Below, piece after piece: positions 35,022 to 44,097 of a stretch of 64,000 bases of DNA. The stretch is from Microbacterium sp. MYb66 (GTDB taxonomy: Bacteria > Actinomycetota > Actinomycetes > Actinomycetales > Microbacteriaceae): NCBI RefSeq assembly GCF_002979435.1, contig NZ_PCOV01000011.1, positions 1 through 64,000 of the forward strand, given 5' to 3'. A program made the position numbers and the translations under genes. Positions within the stretch are counted from its first letter, which is position 1. Each line of letters opens with the position of its first letter. Under the pieces are notes generated by a model. The model saw only the letters and a list, made by a program, of their open reading frames with translations. It was not told the origin of the DNA and did not search any database.

Positions 35022-37058
35022 TCAGCCGTGGTGGTTCTCACCATCGGTCGGCTGCGCGTCGGTGCTGTCGCCGTCGTGCTGTTCGGTGTCGTCGTCGCCT
35101 GATTCGGCGTCGGACTCGCCGACGTCCTCGCCGTCGGTCGGCTCACCCTCGTTCTCGCCCGCAGCATCTGCGTCGCTCTCCTCGGATGCCGAGTCTTCCG
35201 CGTCGGCATCGTCGGATGCCGACAGCGGCACGGTGTCGATGACGCCGGTCGCTGCGACGCTCCAGTGCGCTCCCTCGTCGGACGAATCGGCTTCCGCAGC
35301 GGTCTCGTCCGCGGACAGCGGGTAGTCCTTCGGCTCATCCTCGTAGTACGCGCGGGCGGCTGCGGCGAGCATCGAGGTGACGGCTGCCGAGCGGGGATCC
35401 ACCTCGTCGGCCTCCGCACCCTCGCTGTGCTCGGCCTCGGAGCTCTCGGCACCCTCGTCGGCGGAGGTCGCCGCGTCGAGGTCGGCGAAGATCTCGACAC
35501 CGGCGTGGTCCTCGTCGGACGCGGCGTCGGACGCGACATCGGGATCGGCGGCGTCCTCAGCGGAGGGCGCCGGCGTCTCCGCGTGCTCGTCGGTTTCCGC
35601 GTCGTCGTTCACAGGGTTCGTCGACTCGGCGGCCGCGACGGGTGCTGCCGATCCGAACAGGATCTCGTCGAAGGAGCGGGCCGGGGGCTCCTCGGCAGAG
35701 ACCTCGTCCGCCTGCGGTTCGGTGGCGGGGGCTTCCTCCGTCTGAGCATCCTCGGCGGGGGCTTCCTCGGCGGGCGCTTCTTCGGCGGGGGTTTCCTCGG
35801 CGGGGGTCTCCTCGGCGGGGGCTTCCTCGGCCTCGATCTCCTCGGCGTCGATCTCCTCGGCCGCGGTTCCCTCGGTGGGAGCGTCTTCGGCGGTGGCGTC
35901 CTCGGCGGAGGTGTCAGCGGTCACCGACTCGGCGAGGTCGTCGGCGAGGGCCTCGTCCGCGGGAGCGGCGGCTGCCTCGGCTGCCCAGGCCGCTGCCGCG
36001 GCGACCGGGATGGCCACGACGGACTCGACCGGCGCCGGCGGGCTGGTGACCTCGGCGGCGTCGCTGGTGTCGTCGCTGGTGTCCGTGTCATCGGCGGTGC
36101 TGTCGGCGACGGCCGCCACAGCGGCGATCGGCTGCGCCGGGCCCGAGTCGGCGCGCGTGCTGAGTCGGCCGCCGCGCATCAGGTCGATGAAGACGTCTTC
36201 GAGGGTCGGTCCGCGCTGCACGAGCGTGCTGAGGGCGATGCCGGCGTCGGCGGCGACGGCGCCCACCGTGCCGGCGTCTCCGCCGCGGACGGTCAGGCCG
36301 GAGCGCAGCACCTCGACGTCGAAGCCCGCCGCGGACAGTGCGGTGGTGAGGGCGCCGCGGTCGGCGGCATCCACGACCACGGACCCGCCCTTCGGGTCGG
36401 CGAGCGTCTCGATCCCGCTGGCGAGGATCAGCTGGCCCTTGGACAGGACGAGCACGTTGTCGGCGACCTGCTCCACCTCGCTGAGAACGTGCGACGACAC
36501 GAGCACCGTGCGCCCTTCGTCGGCGAGGCGACGCATCAGCAAGCGCATCCAGCGGATCCCCTCGGGGTCCAGCCCGTTCGCCGGCTCGTCGAAGACGAGC
36601 GCACCGGGGTCGCCGAGGAGAGCGTGCGCGACGCTCAGGCGCTGGCGCATGCCCAGCGAGAATCCGCCGATCCGGGAATCGCCCTCGCCCTCGAGTCCGA
36701 CCAGGGAGAGGACCTCGCCGACGCGCGCCAGCGGGATGCCGTTCGCCTTGGCGGCGATCGTCAGCTGGCGTTCGGCGGTGCGACGGGGCCGGTAGACGGT
36801 CTCCTCGAGCACTGCGCCGATGGTGCGCAGCGGCTGCCGCAGCTCCGCGTAGGCCGTGCCCCCGATCGTGGCTGTGCCGGATGTGGCCCGCACCTGACCG
36901 AGCAGGATGCGCAGCGTCGTCGTCTTGCCGGCTCCGTTCGGGCCGAGGAAGGCGGTGACGGCGCCGGGCTCGACGCGCGCGGAGAAGTCCGAGACGGCGG
37001 TCACCTCATTGAAGCGCTTCGTCACGTGCGTGAACTCGAGCACCTGTCCTTCAGGCAT
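35022..37058 (-). CDS. ABC transporter ATPase (CcmA-type) with 370-residue acidic tail
   Basis: A 678-residue protein. Residues 1-305 are a complete ABC-2-type ATPase: Walker A GPNGAGKT (39-46), signature FSLGMRQRL (133-141), Walker B ALVFDEP (153-159), switch His190, and the C-terminal VDAADRG/PTLEDVF region of drug- or polysaccharide-export ATPases. Residues 310-678 are almost entirely Glu, Asp, Ala, Ser, Thr and Pro, with EEAPAEETPAEE-type repeats (35700-35870) and a few conserved-looking islands (RSFDEILFGSA; ARAYYEDEPKDYPLS). No frameshift or stop divides the parts. The membrane partner is not in the window. The start is the ATG at 37058. Confidence 0.85.
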   Translation of the reverse strand: MPEGQVLEFTHVTKRFNEVTAVSDFSARVEPGAVTAFLGPNGAGKTTTLRILLGQVRATSGTATIGGTAYAELRQPLRTIGAVLEETVYRPRRTAERQLTIAAKANGIPLARVGEVLSLVGLEGEGDSRIGGFSLGMRQRLSVAHALLGDPGALVFDEPANGLDPEGIRWMRLLMRRLADEGRTVLVSSHVLSEVEQVADNVLVLSKGQLILASGIETLADPKGGSVVVDAADRGALTTALSAAGFDVEVLRSGLTVRGGDAGTVGAVAADAGIALSTLVQRGPTLEDVFIDLMRGGRLSTRADSGPAQPIAAVAAVADSTADDTDTSDDTSDAAEVTSPPAPVESVVAIPVAAAAAWAAEAAAAPADEALADDLAESVTADTSAEDATAEDAPTEGTAAEEIDAEEIEAEEAPAEETPAEETPAEEAPAEEAPAEDAQTEEAPATEPQADEVSAEEPPARSFDEILFGSAAPVAAAESTNPVNDDAETDEHAETPAPSAEDAADPDVASDAASDEDHAGVEIFADLDAATSADEGAESSEAEHSEGAEADEVDPRSAAVTSMLAAAARAYYEDEPKDYPLSADETAAEADSSDEGAHWSVAATGVIDTVPLSASDDADAEDSASEESDADAAGENEGEPTDGEDVGESDAESGDDDTEQHDGDSTDAQPTDGENHHG

Positions 37059-37170
37059 CCGTGACCTCTCGTCGCATTTGAACAGTTCCTCCCTATCCTG
37101 CCGGAAAAGCCTGTCGGATCCCGCATTTCGTGCGGAATACCGCCGTTGGCGAGAGGGTAGCCTGGCACGC

Positions 37171-38232
37171 GTGACCGATTCTCGCGCTGCATCCCGCGTC
37201 CTCGTCCGCACCGAAGGGGCGCTCGGGCGGCTCACGCTCGATCGCCCGGAGGCGATCAACGCCCTCGACATCGGGATGATCGAGATCCTCACGGAGACCC
37301 TGAACGCCTGGCGCGACGACACCGATGTGCAGATCGTCCTCCTGGACGGCGCGGGGGAACGCGGCATGTGCGCCGGCGGTGACGTGCGCGCCCTGCACGC
37401 GCAGATCGTCGCGGGGCAGGCCGAGCGGACGGCGGAGTTCTTCCGCGCCGAGTACGCGTTGAACGCGATGATCGCGGAATATCCGAAGCCGGTGGTCGCC
37501 TTCGCCGACGGGATCACGATGGGCGGCGGCATCGGTCTCGCCGGCCATGCGGCCATCCGCATCGTCACGGAGCGATCGAAGCTCGCGATGCCGGAGACCC
37601 GCATCGGCTTCACTCCCGACGTCGGCGGCACCTGGCTGCTCGGGCGGGCCCCCGGTCGCTTCGGCGAGTACTTCGGGCTGACCGGGGCGACCATGAGCGG
37701 AGCGGATGCCGTCTACCTGGGCTTCGCCGACCATTTCGTGCCGTCCGATCGTCTCGACGCGCTCAGCGAGGCCCTCGCCTTCCGCGCGGATCCGACCGGC
37801 CCGAGCGAGATCGTGCTGCTCTTCGACGAGACGCCGGAGCCCACGCAGCTGCCCGCATCGAAGGAGTGGATCGACGAGGCCTTCTCGGCGCCGACCGTGA
37901 GTGCGATCATCGAGCGCCTGCACGCGCAGGGGACGCCGGATGCCGCCGCCACCGCCGACCTCCTCGAGGGGCTCGCGCCCACCGGGCTCACCGTCACGCT
38001 CGACGCCGTGCGCGAGGCGCGTGACCTTCCGGGGCTGCGCGCCGCGCTGGAGGGCGAGTACCGCCGGGTGCTGTGGTTCGTGAACGAGCACCCCGACCTG
38101 GTCGAGGGCATCAGGGCGCAGCTGGTCGACAAGGACCGCAACCCGAAGTGGGACCCGCCGACGCTGGCCGAGCTCGCCCCGGACGCCGGTGCCCCCGCCC
38201 GGGACTACGTGCCGCAGCCGGCCCTGTTCTGA
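37171..38232 (+). CDS. 3-hydroxyisobutyryl-CoA hydrolase-like enoyl-CoA hydratase family protein
   Basis: A 353-residue crotonase-fold enzyme. LDRPEAINALDIGMI is the typical N-terminal motif, GMCAGGDVRALH and MGGGIGLAGHA form the CoA/oxyanion site, and PETRIGFTPDVGGTWLL carries the catalytic acid. The C-terminal VDKDRNPKWDPPTL is characteristic of 3-hydroxyisobutyryl-CoA hydrolases of valine breakdown rather than simple hydratases. GTG at 37171 has TAGCCT 7 nt upstream, leaderless. No other valine-pathway gene is adjacent. Confidence 0.88.
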   Translation: MTDSRAASRVLVRTEGALGRLTLDRPEAINALDIGMIEILTETLNAWRDDTDVQIVLLDGAGERGMCAGGDVRALHAQIVAGQAERTAEFFRAEYALNAMIAEYPKPVVAFADGITMGGGIGLAGHAAIRIVTERSKLAMPETRIGFTPDVGGTWLLGRAPGRFGEYFGLTGATMSGADAVYLGFADHFVPSDRLDALSEALAFRADPTGPSEIVLLFDETPEPTQLPASKEWIDEAFSAPTVSAIIERLHAQGTPDAAATADLLEGLAPTGLTVTLDAVREARDLPGLRAALEGEYRRVLWFVNEHPDLVEGIRAQLVDKDRNPKWDPPTLAELAPDAGAPARDYVPQPALF

Positions 38233-38254
38233 GGTCGCGGCGCGCGATCCGGGC

Positions 38255-38653
38255 CTACGCGCCCTCGTCGGCCACGGACGGATCCGGGGTGCGCGTCTGC
38301 CAGATCGTCCGGAGCACGTCGACCACGTCATCCGGATCGGCATCGACGGATGCGGCCTCCTCGACCAGTTCGCGGATGCGACGGATGACGGATGCCGGAA
38401 GCACACCCGCGGTCTCCGCCACCCGTGTGCCCGCTGCGGTGCGCGAGATCACGAGCCCCTCACCCTCGAGCATCTTGTATGCGCGTGCGGCCGTGCCGGG
38501 AGCGACGCCCAGATCGCTCGCGGTCTGGCGCACCGTCGGCAGCCGTTCGCCGGCGCCGAGCTGTCCCGAGACGATCAGGCCACGCAGCTGTCGGTAGATG
38601 TCGAGAGCCGGATTCGCCTCGTCGGCCGGCGACAGCTTCGGGTTCGGGCTCAC
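38255..38653 (-). CDS. GntR-family regulator, YtrA-like
   Basis: A 132-residue regulator with an N-terminal winged HTH: ALDIYRQLRGLIVSGQLGAGERL, then LPTVRQTASDLGVAPGTAARAYKMLEGEGL. The short C-terminus (about 45 residues, DPDDVVDVLRTIW) fits the YtrA subfamily, which lacks a large effector domain and usually sits with transporter or membrane-protein genes. GTG 38653 overlaps the stop of the membrane-protein gene upstream in transcription (GTGA), so they form an operon. It probably represses the promoter at 39717-39748. Confidence 0.85.
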   Translation of the reverse strand: MSPNPKLSPADEANPALDIYRQLRGLIVSGQLGAGERLPTVRQTASDLGVAPGTAARAYKMLEGEGLVISRTAAGTRVAETAGVLPASVIRRIRELVEEAASVDADPDDVVDVLRTIWQTRTPDPSVADEGA

Positions 38654-39699
38654 TGTGCGGCCCTCGACTCGGCGGTGCGCGGGGCCGGAGCGGTGGACTC
38701 GGAGCCCTGCGCCAGCTGCGCGGTCACGAGGAACAGGATCACGAACCCCGTGATCTCGAGCGCCGGAGCAACCCAACCGCCGATGGCGGCGAGCTCTCCG
38801 TATCGCCAGAACGCGTCGTAGGTGTCGCTGCGGCCGTCGCTCCCGACCGTGAGGCCGGCGATCGATCCCCCCTCGGCGATGAACCGGAGTGCGCCCGCCA
38901 GAGCGAGCAGGGCCGCAGATGCCGCGAGCCGGCTGATCCCGCTCGCGATGTCGCGACGCTCGCGCTGTTCGGCGACGACCGTCTCCGGGCGGAGGAACGC
39001 GCGAGCAGAGTTGGCCTGCAGTGCCGCCACGACGACGGCGATGAGGGCGGCGGTGCAGATGAGCACGGGGATGCCGTACGCCCATCCGTAGAACCAGGGC
39101 CGGATCGGATCGATGGTCTCGTTGGGGACGTCGATCTCGAGGTAGACGTACGGACCGCCGTTGAGGTTCGACGATGCGAGTCCGGCGAGCAGCGTGGTCG
39201 TCGTGAGGGCGAGAAGGGCGAGGGCGGTGCCCACCGACCCCACGCGGGAGCTGAAGGTCAGCCAGGTCCGGCGCGCGGAGACGACGGGTCGCTCCGGAGG
39301 GGTGCTGCCTCGTGTCGCGATCATCGCCAGCAGGATGGCCACGCCGACGGATGCCGTGAAGACGGGTGTCGCGTACCGCCACCAGCCGACGACGCCGTTG
39401 AGGCTCACGCCGAACATCCCCAGGACGTACCCCGTGATCAGGTTCTCGGCGGCGAAGATCACGATCACGGCGATCGCCGCGATGCCGAGGGCGCGGTGCT
39501 CCGGCGTATAGCGGGCGGACACGGCGGTGGACGCCGAGGGCGTGAGCCGGACGCGGCTCCGTCGCCGTGCCGCCCCTCGGGGCGAGACGGCGATCCCCAC
39601 CGCGATGATCGCCGCGAGGATCAGGGAGACCAGCGGCAACGACAGGAGCGCGCCCAGCAGCTGGATCGGGTCGAGCAGAGATGCGATGTGCGGAAGCAT
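38650..39699 (-). CDS. Polytopic membrane protein, unknown function (operon with GntR)
   Basis: A 349-residue protein with about eight hydrophobic helices and long polar loops, including an extracytoplasmic stretch with YVYLEIDVPNETIDPIRPWFYG. No transport signature or catalytic motif is recognisable. It is translationally coupled to the YtrA-like regulator and lies divergent from the heterodimeric ABC exporter. YtrA-type operons often encode ABC permeases or envelope-stress proteins, so an envelope role is plausible but unproven. The ATG at 39699 follows the promoter at 39721-39748. Confidence 0.65.
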   Translation of the reverse strand: MLPHIASLLDPIQLLGALLSLPLVSLILAAIIAVGIAVSPRGAARRRSRVRLTPSASTAVSARYTPEHRALGIAAIAVIVIFAAENLITGYVLGMFGVSLNGVVGWWRYATPVFTASVGVAILLAMIATRGSTPPERPVVSARRTWLTFSSRVGSVGTALALLALTTTTLLAGLASSNLNGGPYVYLEIDVPNETIDPIRPWFYGWAYGIPVLICTAALIAVVVAALQANSARAFLRPETVVAEQRERRDIASGISRLAASAALLALAGALRFIAEGGSIAGLTVGSDGRSDTYDAFWRYGELAAIGGWVAPALEITGFVILFLVTAQLAQGSESTAPAPRTAESRAAQ

Positions 39700-39716
39700 T
39701 GGGGGTCCGTTCTCGG

Positions 39717-39748
39717 TTGTGTCATATGCCTATCACAAGTTGTATCAA
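39717..39748 (-). promoter_or_regulatory. Promoter and candidate GntR operator of the membrane-protein operon
   Basis: On the minus strand TTGATA (39743-39748) and TATGAC (39721-39726) are spaced by 16 bp. An inverted repeat TTGTG-N12-CACAA (39717-39721 and 39734-39738) covers the -10, and ACAAGTTGT lies in the spacer. Position suggests autoregulation by the operon's GntR protein. The remaining gap up to 39966 holds no gene. Confidence 0.5.
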
Positions 39749-39966
39749 CGAGTAAACACAAGAGATGCCCCGTCCGGGTCGTTCACTTTTTCGCCGGCGT
39801 GCAGAAACCGATGATCTCCGGGTGGAGGGGTTCGCTGTCAGCGAAGGTCAGCCCCGAGGGGGATACGAATGTCCGCGGTTCGTGGCACTCTGTCTTGTGG
39901 CCGGTTGTCGGTCGGCGTCCGTCTGCCGAGAAACCCGCCGCTCCATCCTTCCTAGAAAGTCCGCCT

Positions 39967-41694
39967 GTGCTGGGAAAAATCCTCCTCCGTTATCTCTCTC
40001 GATACAGATGGCTCCTGCTCGCCGTGCTGGTCTTCCAGCTCGCCAGCGTGGCAGCGACCCTCTACCTCCCGCGCCTGAACGCCGACATCATCGACAAGGG
40101 CGTCGCCCAGGGCGACACCGGTTACATCTGGAGCACCGGGCTGTTCATGCTCGCCGTGTCCCTCGGCCAGATCCTCGCCTCGGTCACCGCGACCTTCTTC
40201 GCCGCGCGTGCCGCGATGGGTGCCGGCCGTGACATCCGCGCCGACGTCTTCGGCAAGGTCAGCGGCTTCTCCGAGCGCGAGGTCTCGCAGTTCGGCGCCG
40301 GCTCGCTCATCACCCGCAACACGAACGACGTGCAGCAGGTGCAGATGCTCGCGATGATGGGCGCGACCATGCTGGTCACGGCGCCGCTGCTCGCGATCGG
40401 CGGCATCATCTTCGCCGTCCAGACCAACGTCGGCCTGAGCTGGCTCATCGCGGTCTCGGTGCCGCTGCTGCTGATCCTCGCCGCACTGGTCATCGGGCGC
40501 ATGGTGCCGCTGTTCCGCAGCTACCAGGGCAAGCTCGACAACGTGAACCGCATCATGCGCGAGCAGCTCACCGGAGTCCGCGTCGTGCGGGCCTTCGTGC
40601 GCGAGCGCATCGAGGAAGAGCGGTTCCGCGGGGCCAACACCGACATCATGGTCGTCGGTCGCAAGGTCGGCTCGCTGTTCGTGCTGCTGTTCCCGCTGTT
40701 CATGCTGATCCTCAACGTCACCGTCGTCTCGGTCATCTGGTTCGGCGGCATCGAGGTCAACAGCGGCACGGTGCAGGTCGGCACGCTGTTCGCGTTCATG
40801 CAGTACATCGGCCAGATCATGGGCGGCGTCATCATGGCGAGCTTCATGGCGATGATGATCCCTCGTGCCGCGGTCTCGGCCGAGCGCATCGGCGAGGTCC
40901 TCGACTCCGAGTCCACGCTGGTCCGCCCGGAGAACGGCGTCACCGAGTTCCCCGTTCCCGGGTCCGTGGCGCTCGACGACGTCGAGTTCACCTACCCCGG
41001 TGCCGACGCCCCCGTGCTCACCGGCATCAGCTTCGCGGCGCAGCCCGGGGAGACGGTCGCGATCGTGGGATCCACCGGATCGGGCAAGACCACTCTGGTG
41101 TCGCTCATCCCGCGGCTCTTCGACGTCTCCGGTGGTGCCGTCCACGTGGGCGGCACGGATGTGCGCGAGGCTGACGTCGAGTCGCTGTGGGACAGCATCG
41201 GCCTGGTGCCGCAGCGTCCCTTCCTCTTCACCGGCACCGTCGCGTCGAACCTGCGCTACGGCCGCGAGGAGGCCACCGACGAAGAGCTGTGGCACGCGCT
41301 CGACATCGCGCAGGGGCGCGACTTCGTCGAGGAGATGCCCGACGGCCTCGATTCGCGTATCGCCCAGGGCGGCACGAACGTCTCCGGCGGTCAGCGTCAG
41401 CGTCTCGCGATCGCGCGTGCGATCGTGCACCAGCCGCAGATCCTCGTCTTCGACGACTCGTTCTCGGCCCTCGACCTGACGACGGATGCCCGACTGCGCC
41501 AGGCATTGTGGCGGGAACTCCCGCACGTCACGAAGATCGTCGTGGCGCAGCGCATCTCGACCATCACCGATGCCGACCGCATCGTCGTCCTCGACGGCGG
41601 CACCATGGTCGGCGTCGGAACACACGAGGAGCTGCTCGAGACGAGCGACACCTACCGAGAGATCGTCGAGTCGCAGCTGGGGGTGGACGCATGA
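39967..41694 (+). CDS. ABC exporter half, degenerate ATPase site (heterodimer subunit 1)
   Basis: A 575-residue ABC exporter with six transmembrane helices (about residues 15-310) and an ATPase domain: Walker A GSTGSGKTTL, Q-loop LVPQRPFLF, signature NVSGGQRQRL. After Walker B the catalytic Glu is replaced by Asp (VFDDSFSALD) and the switch position reads VVAQRIST (Gln for His). These are the marks of the non-hydrolysing site in heterodimers such as TM287/288 and BmrCD. GTG 39967 is the likely start; the next gene overlaps by 4 bp and supplies the intact site. Confidence 0.87.
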   Translation: MLGKILLRYLSRYRWLLLAVLVFQLASVAATLYLPRLNADIIDKGVAQGDTGYIWSTGLFMLAVSLGQILASVTATFFAARAAMGAGRDIRADVFGKVSGFSEREVSQFGAGSLITRNTNDVQQVQMLAMMGATMLVTAPLLAIGGIIFAVQTNVGLSWLIAVSVPLLLILAALVIGRMVPLFRSYQGKLDNVNRIMREQLTGVRVVRAFVRERIEEERFRGANTDIMVVGRKVGSLFVLLFPLFMLILNVTVVSVIWFGGIEVNSGTVQVGTLFAFMQYIGQIMGGVIMASFMAMMIPRAAVSAERIGEVLDSESTLVRPENGVTEFPVPGSVALDDVEFTYPGADAPVLTGISFAAQPGETVAIVGSTGSGKTTLVSLIPRLFDVSGGAVHVGGTDVREADVESLWDSIGLVPQRPFLFTGTVASNLRYGREEATDEELWHALDIAQGRDFVEEMPDGLDSRIAQGGTNVSGGQRQRLAIARAIVHQPQILVFDDSFSALDLTTDARLRQALWRELPHVTKIVVAQRISTITDADRIVVLDGGTMVGVGTHEELLETSDTYREIVESQLGVDA

Positions 41695-43952
41695 GCGAGC
41701 AGAACGACGAAAAAGGCGCGGTCAAGCGCGGCCGCGGCAAGGCGGCGGCATCCGTCGCCGAGGTCGAGCTGACCGCCGAGGAGAAGTACGAGGCCGAGCT
41801 CGCGGAACAGGCTCGTCAGAACTCCGGAGACTGGGACAGCGTCGCGCCCGGAAAGGCCGACAACTTCGGTCCCAGCTTCGCGCGCATGATCGGGCTGCTG
41901 AAGCCGTCGGCCATCTGGTTCGTCTTCGTGTCGATCCTCGGCGCGATCGGCGTGGTGCTGACGGTCGCGGCCCCCAAGGTGCTCGCCGAGGCCACGAACC
42001 TGGTCTACAAGGGGTTCATCTCGATCCAGCTCGGCCAGCCGAACGGCGACTTCCCCGGCTTCCCGGCCGGCACGTCGCAGGACGTCGTGGTCGACGCGCT
42101 GCGCGGCGCGGGTCAGGACGACTTCGCCAATCAGGTCGGGGCACTGGGCGACTTCACGGTCGGACAGGGCGTCGACTTCGATGCGCTGCGGCTGGTCATC
42201 GCCGCCGTGCTCGGGATCTACGTGGCGGCCGCCTTCCTCACCTGGATCCAGGGCTACGTCATCAACGTGATCATGGTGCGCACCATGTGGCGCCTGCGCG
42301 AGTCCGTCGAAGCGAAGATCAACCGCCTGCCGCTGGCGTACTTCGACAAGGTGCAGCGCGGTGAGCTGATCTCGCGCGTCACGAACGACATCGACAACAT
42401 CACGCAGACGATGCAGCAGTCGCTCTCCGGTGCTCTCACCTCGGTGCTCACCGTGATCGGCGTGCTCGTCATGATGTTCTCGATCTCGTGGCAGCTCGCG
42501 CTCGTCGCGCTCGTCACGCTGCCGCTCATGGGCGTGATCTTCGGCATCATCGGACCGCGTTCGCAGAAGGCCTTCGGCACCCAATGGCGCAAGGTCGGTC
42601 GACTGAACGCCCGCGTCGAGGAGGCGTTCTCCGGCCACGCGCTGGTGAAGGTCTTCGGACGCGAGAAGGACGCGCTGGACAAGTTCCAGGTCGAGAACGA
42701 AGAGCTGTTCCAGGCGAGCTTCAAGGCGCAGTTCCTCTCCGGCATCATCATGCCGGCGATGATGTTCGTCGGAAACCTCAGCTACGTGGGCATCGCGGTG
42801 CTCGGTGGTCTGATGGTCGCCAACGGGCAGCTCCGGCTCGGCGACGTGCAGGCGTTCATCCAGTACTCGCAGCAGTTCACGCAGCCGCTGTCCGAGCTGG
42901 GTGGCATGGCCGCCGTGGTCCAGTCCGGCACCGCATCCGCCGAGCGCGTCTTCGAGCTGCTCGACGCGGACGAGCAGGAGGCGGACGACGCCGATGCTCC
43001 GGCACTCGCCGAGGGCAAGGGCGTCATCGAGTTCGAGAACGTGGCGTTCTCGTACACGCCCGAGCGCCCGCTCATCCGGGACCTCTCGTTCCGGGTGGAG
43101 CCGGGCCAGACCGTCGCGATCGTCGGTCCGACCGGTGCGGGCAAGACCACGCTGGTCAACCTGATCATGCGCTTCTACGAGCTCAGCGGCGGGCGGATCA
43201 TGCTCGACGGCCAGGACATCGCCGAGGTCACCCGCGATGAGCTGCGGTCGCGCACCGGCATGGTGCTGCAGGACCCGTGGCTGTTCGCCGGCAGCATCCG
43301 GGAGAACATCCGCTACGGCCGCTCCACGGCGACCGATGAAGAGGTTCTCGCGGCCGCCAGGGCGACGTACGTCGACCGCTTCGTGCACGCCCTCCCCGAG
43401 GGTTACGACACGGTGCTCGACGAAGACGCGGCGAACGTGTCGGCGGGTGAGCGCCAGCTCATCACCATCGCGCGGGCGTTCGTGGCGCAGCCGTCGATCC
43501 TCATCCTCGATGAGGCCACGTCGGCGGTCGACACGCGCACCGAGCTGCTGCTGCAGCACGCGATGGCCGCGCTCCGCGAAGGACGCACCTCGTTCGTGAT
43601 CGCACACCGCCTGTCGACCATCCGCGACGCCGACCTCATCCTGGTGATGGAGCACGGCGACATCGTGGAGAAGGGCACGCACGACGAGCTCATCGCCGCG
43701 CAGGGCGCCTACTGGCGCCTGTATCAGTCGCAGTTCGAGCAGGCGGCGACCGACATCGACGCCGAGGACGCGCTCACCGGGACGACGCCGGTCGTCGTCA
43801 CCGGCGAGGCGAACGACACCGAGGGCACCGAGGCGGAGGCTGCTGCCGCCGTCGCCGGAGCATCGGTCGGTGCGCAGGTGCCCGCCGCGGAGATCGCCGA
43901 GGCACAGGCGCTGCTCGACGACGGAGCGGACGGCTCCGGCCACCGCGCCTGA
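41691..43952 (+). CDS. ABC exporter half, catalytic ATPase site (heterodimer subunit 2)
   Basis: A 753-residue partner of the preceding gene. An acidic/basic N-terminal extension of about 60 residues precedes six helices (about 75-390), with an extra loop of some 65 residues between helices 1 and 2. The ATPase domain has Walker A GPTGAGKTTL, signature NVSAGERQL, Walker B ILILDEATSAVD with catalytic Glu, and switch His in VIAHRLSTI. An Ala/Glu-rich tail of about 70 residues follows. Together they should export a drug, lipid or peptide. The ATG overlaps the previous stop (ATGA); a strong terminator follows. Confidence 0.9.
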   Translation: MSEQNDEKGAVKRGRGKAAASVAEVELTAEEKYEAELAEQARQNSGDWDSVAPGKADNFGPSFARMIGLLKPSAIWFVFVSILGAIGVVLTVAAPKVLAEATNLVYKGFISIQLGQPNGDFPGFPAGTSQDVVVDALRGAGQDDFANQVGALGDFTVGQGVDFDALRLVIAAVLGIYVAAAFLTWIQGYVINVIMVRTMWRLRESVEAKINRLPLAYFDKVQRGELISRVTNDIDNITQTMQQSLSGALTSVLTVIGVLVMMFSISWQLALVALVTLPLMGVIFGIIGPRSQKAFGTQWRKVGRLNARVEEAFSGHALVKVFGREKDALDKFQVENEELFQASFKAQFLSGIIMPAMMFVGNLSYVGIAVLGGLMVANGQLRLGDVQAFIQYSQQFTQPLSELGGMAAVVQSGTASAERVFELLDADEQEADDADAPALAEGKGVIEFENVAFSYTPERPLIRDLSFRVEPGQTVAIVGPTGAGKTTLVNLIMRFYELSGGRIMLDGQDIAEVTRDELRSRTGMVLQDPWLFAGSIRENIRYGRSTATDEEVLAAARATYVDRFVHALPEGYDTVLDEDAANVSAGERQLITIARAFVAQPSILILDEATSAVDTRTELLLQHAMAALREGRTSFVIAHRLSTIRDADLILVMEHGDIVEKGTHDELIAAQGAYWRLYQSQFEQAATDIDAEDALTGTTPVVVTGEANDTEGTEAEAAAAVAGASVGAQVPAAEIAEAQALLDDGADGSGHRA

Positions 43953-43965
43953 CGCGCATCACGCA

Positions 43966-43999
43966 GACGCCCCATCCCGCTCACGCGGGGTGGGGCGTC
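43966..43999 (+). terminator. Intrinsic terminator-like hairpin after the ABC exporter operon
   Basis: Two 15-nt arms (GACGCCCCATCCCGC and GCGGGGTGGGGCGTC) pair around a TCAC loop with a single G-T pair. There is no long U tract, as is common in GC-rich actinobacteria. Confidence 0.7.
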
Positions 44000-44097
44000 G
44001 TGCTGTGTGCCGGTGGTCGGCCCGGCTGACATCGACCGCCTGCCTCGTACACAAAGGGGTGGCTCGGCCGACTCGGTGCGGGTGGGCCAGGAGGGGG

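Noticed and set aside
35700..35870. Tandem short repeats that might look like a CRISPR or minisatellite
   Set aside because: They are in-frame codons for EEAPAEE-like repeats; there are no spacers of constant length and no cas genes.
35265..37064. A Gly/Arg/Val-rich frame opposite the ABC ATPase tail
   Set aside because: It mirrors the Glu/Ala codon repeats of the real gene on the other strand and has no domain.
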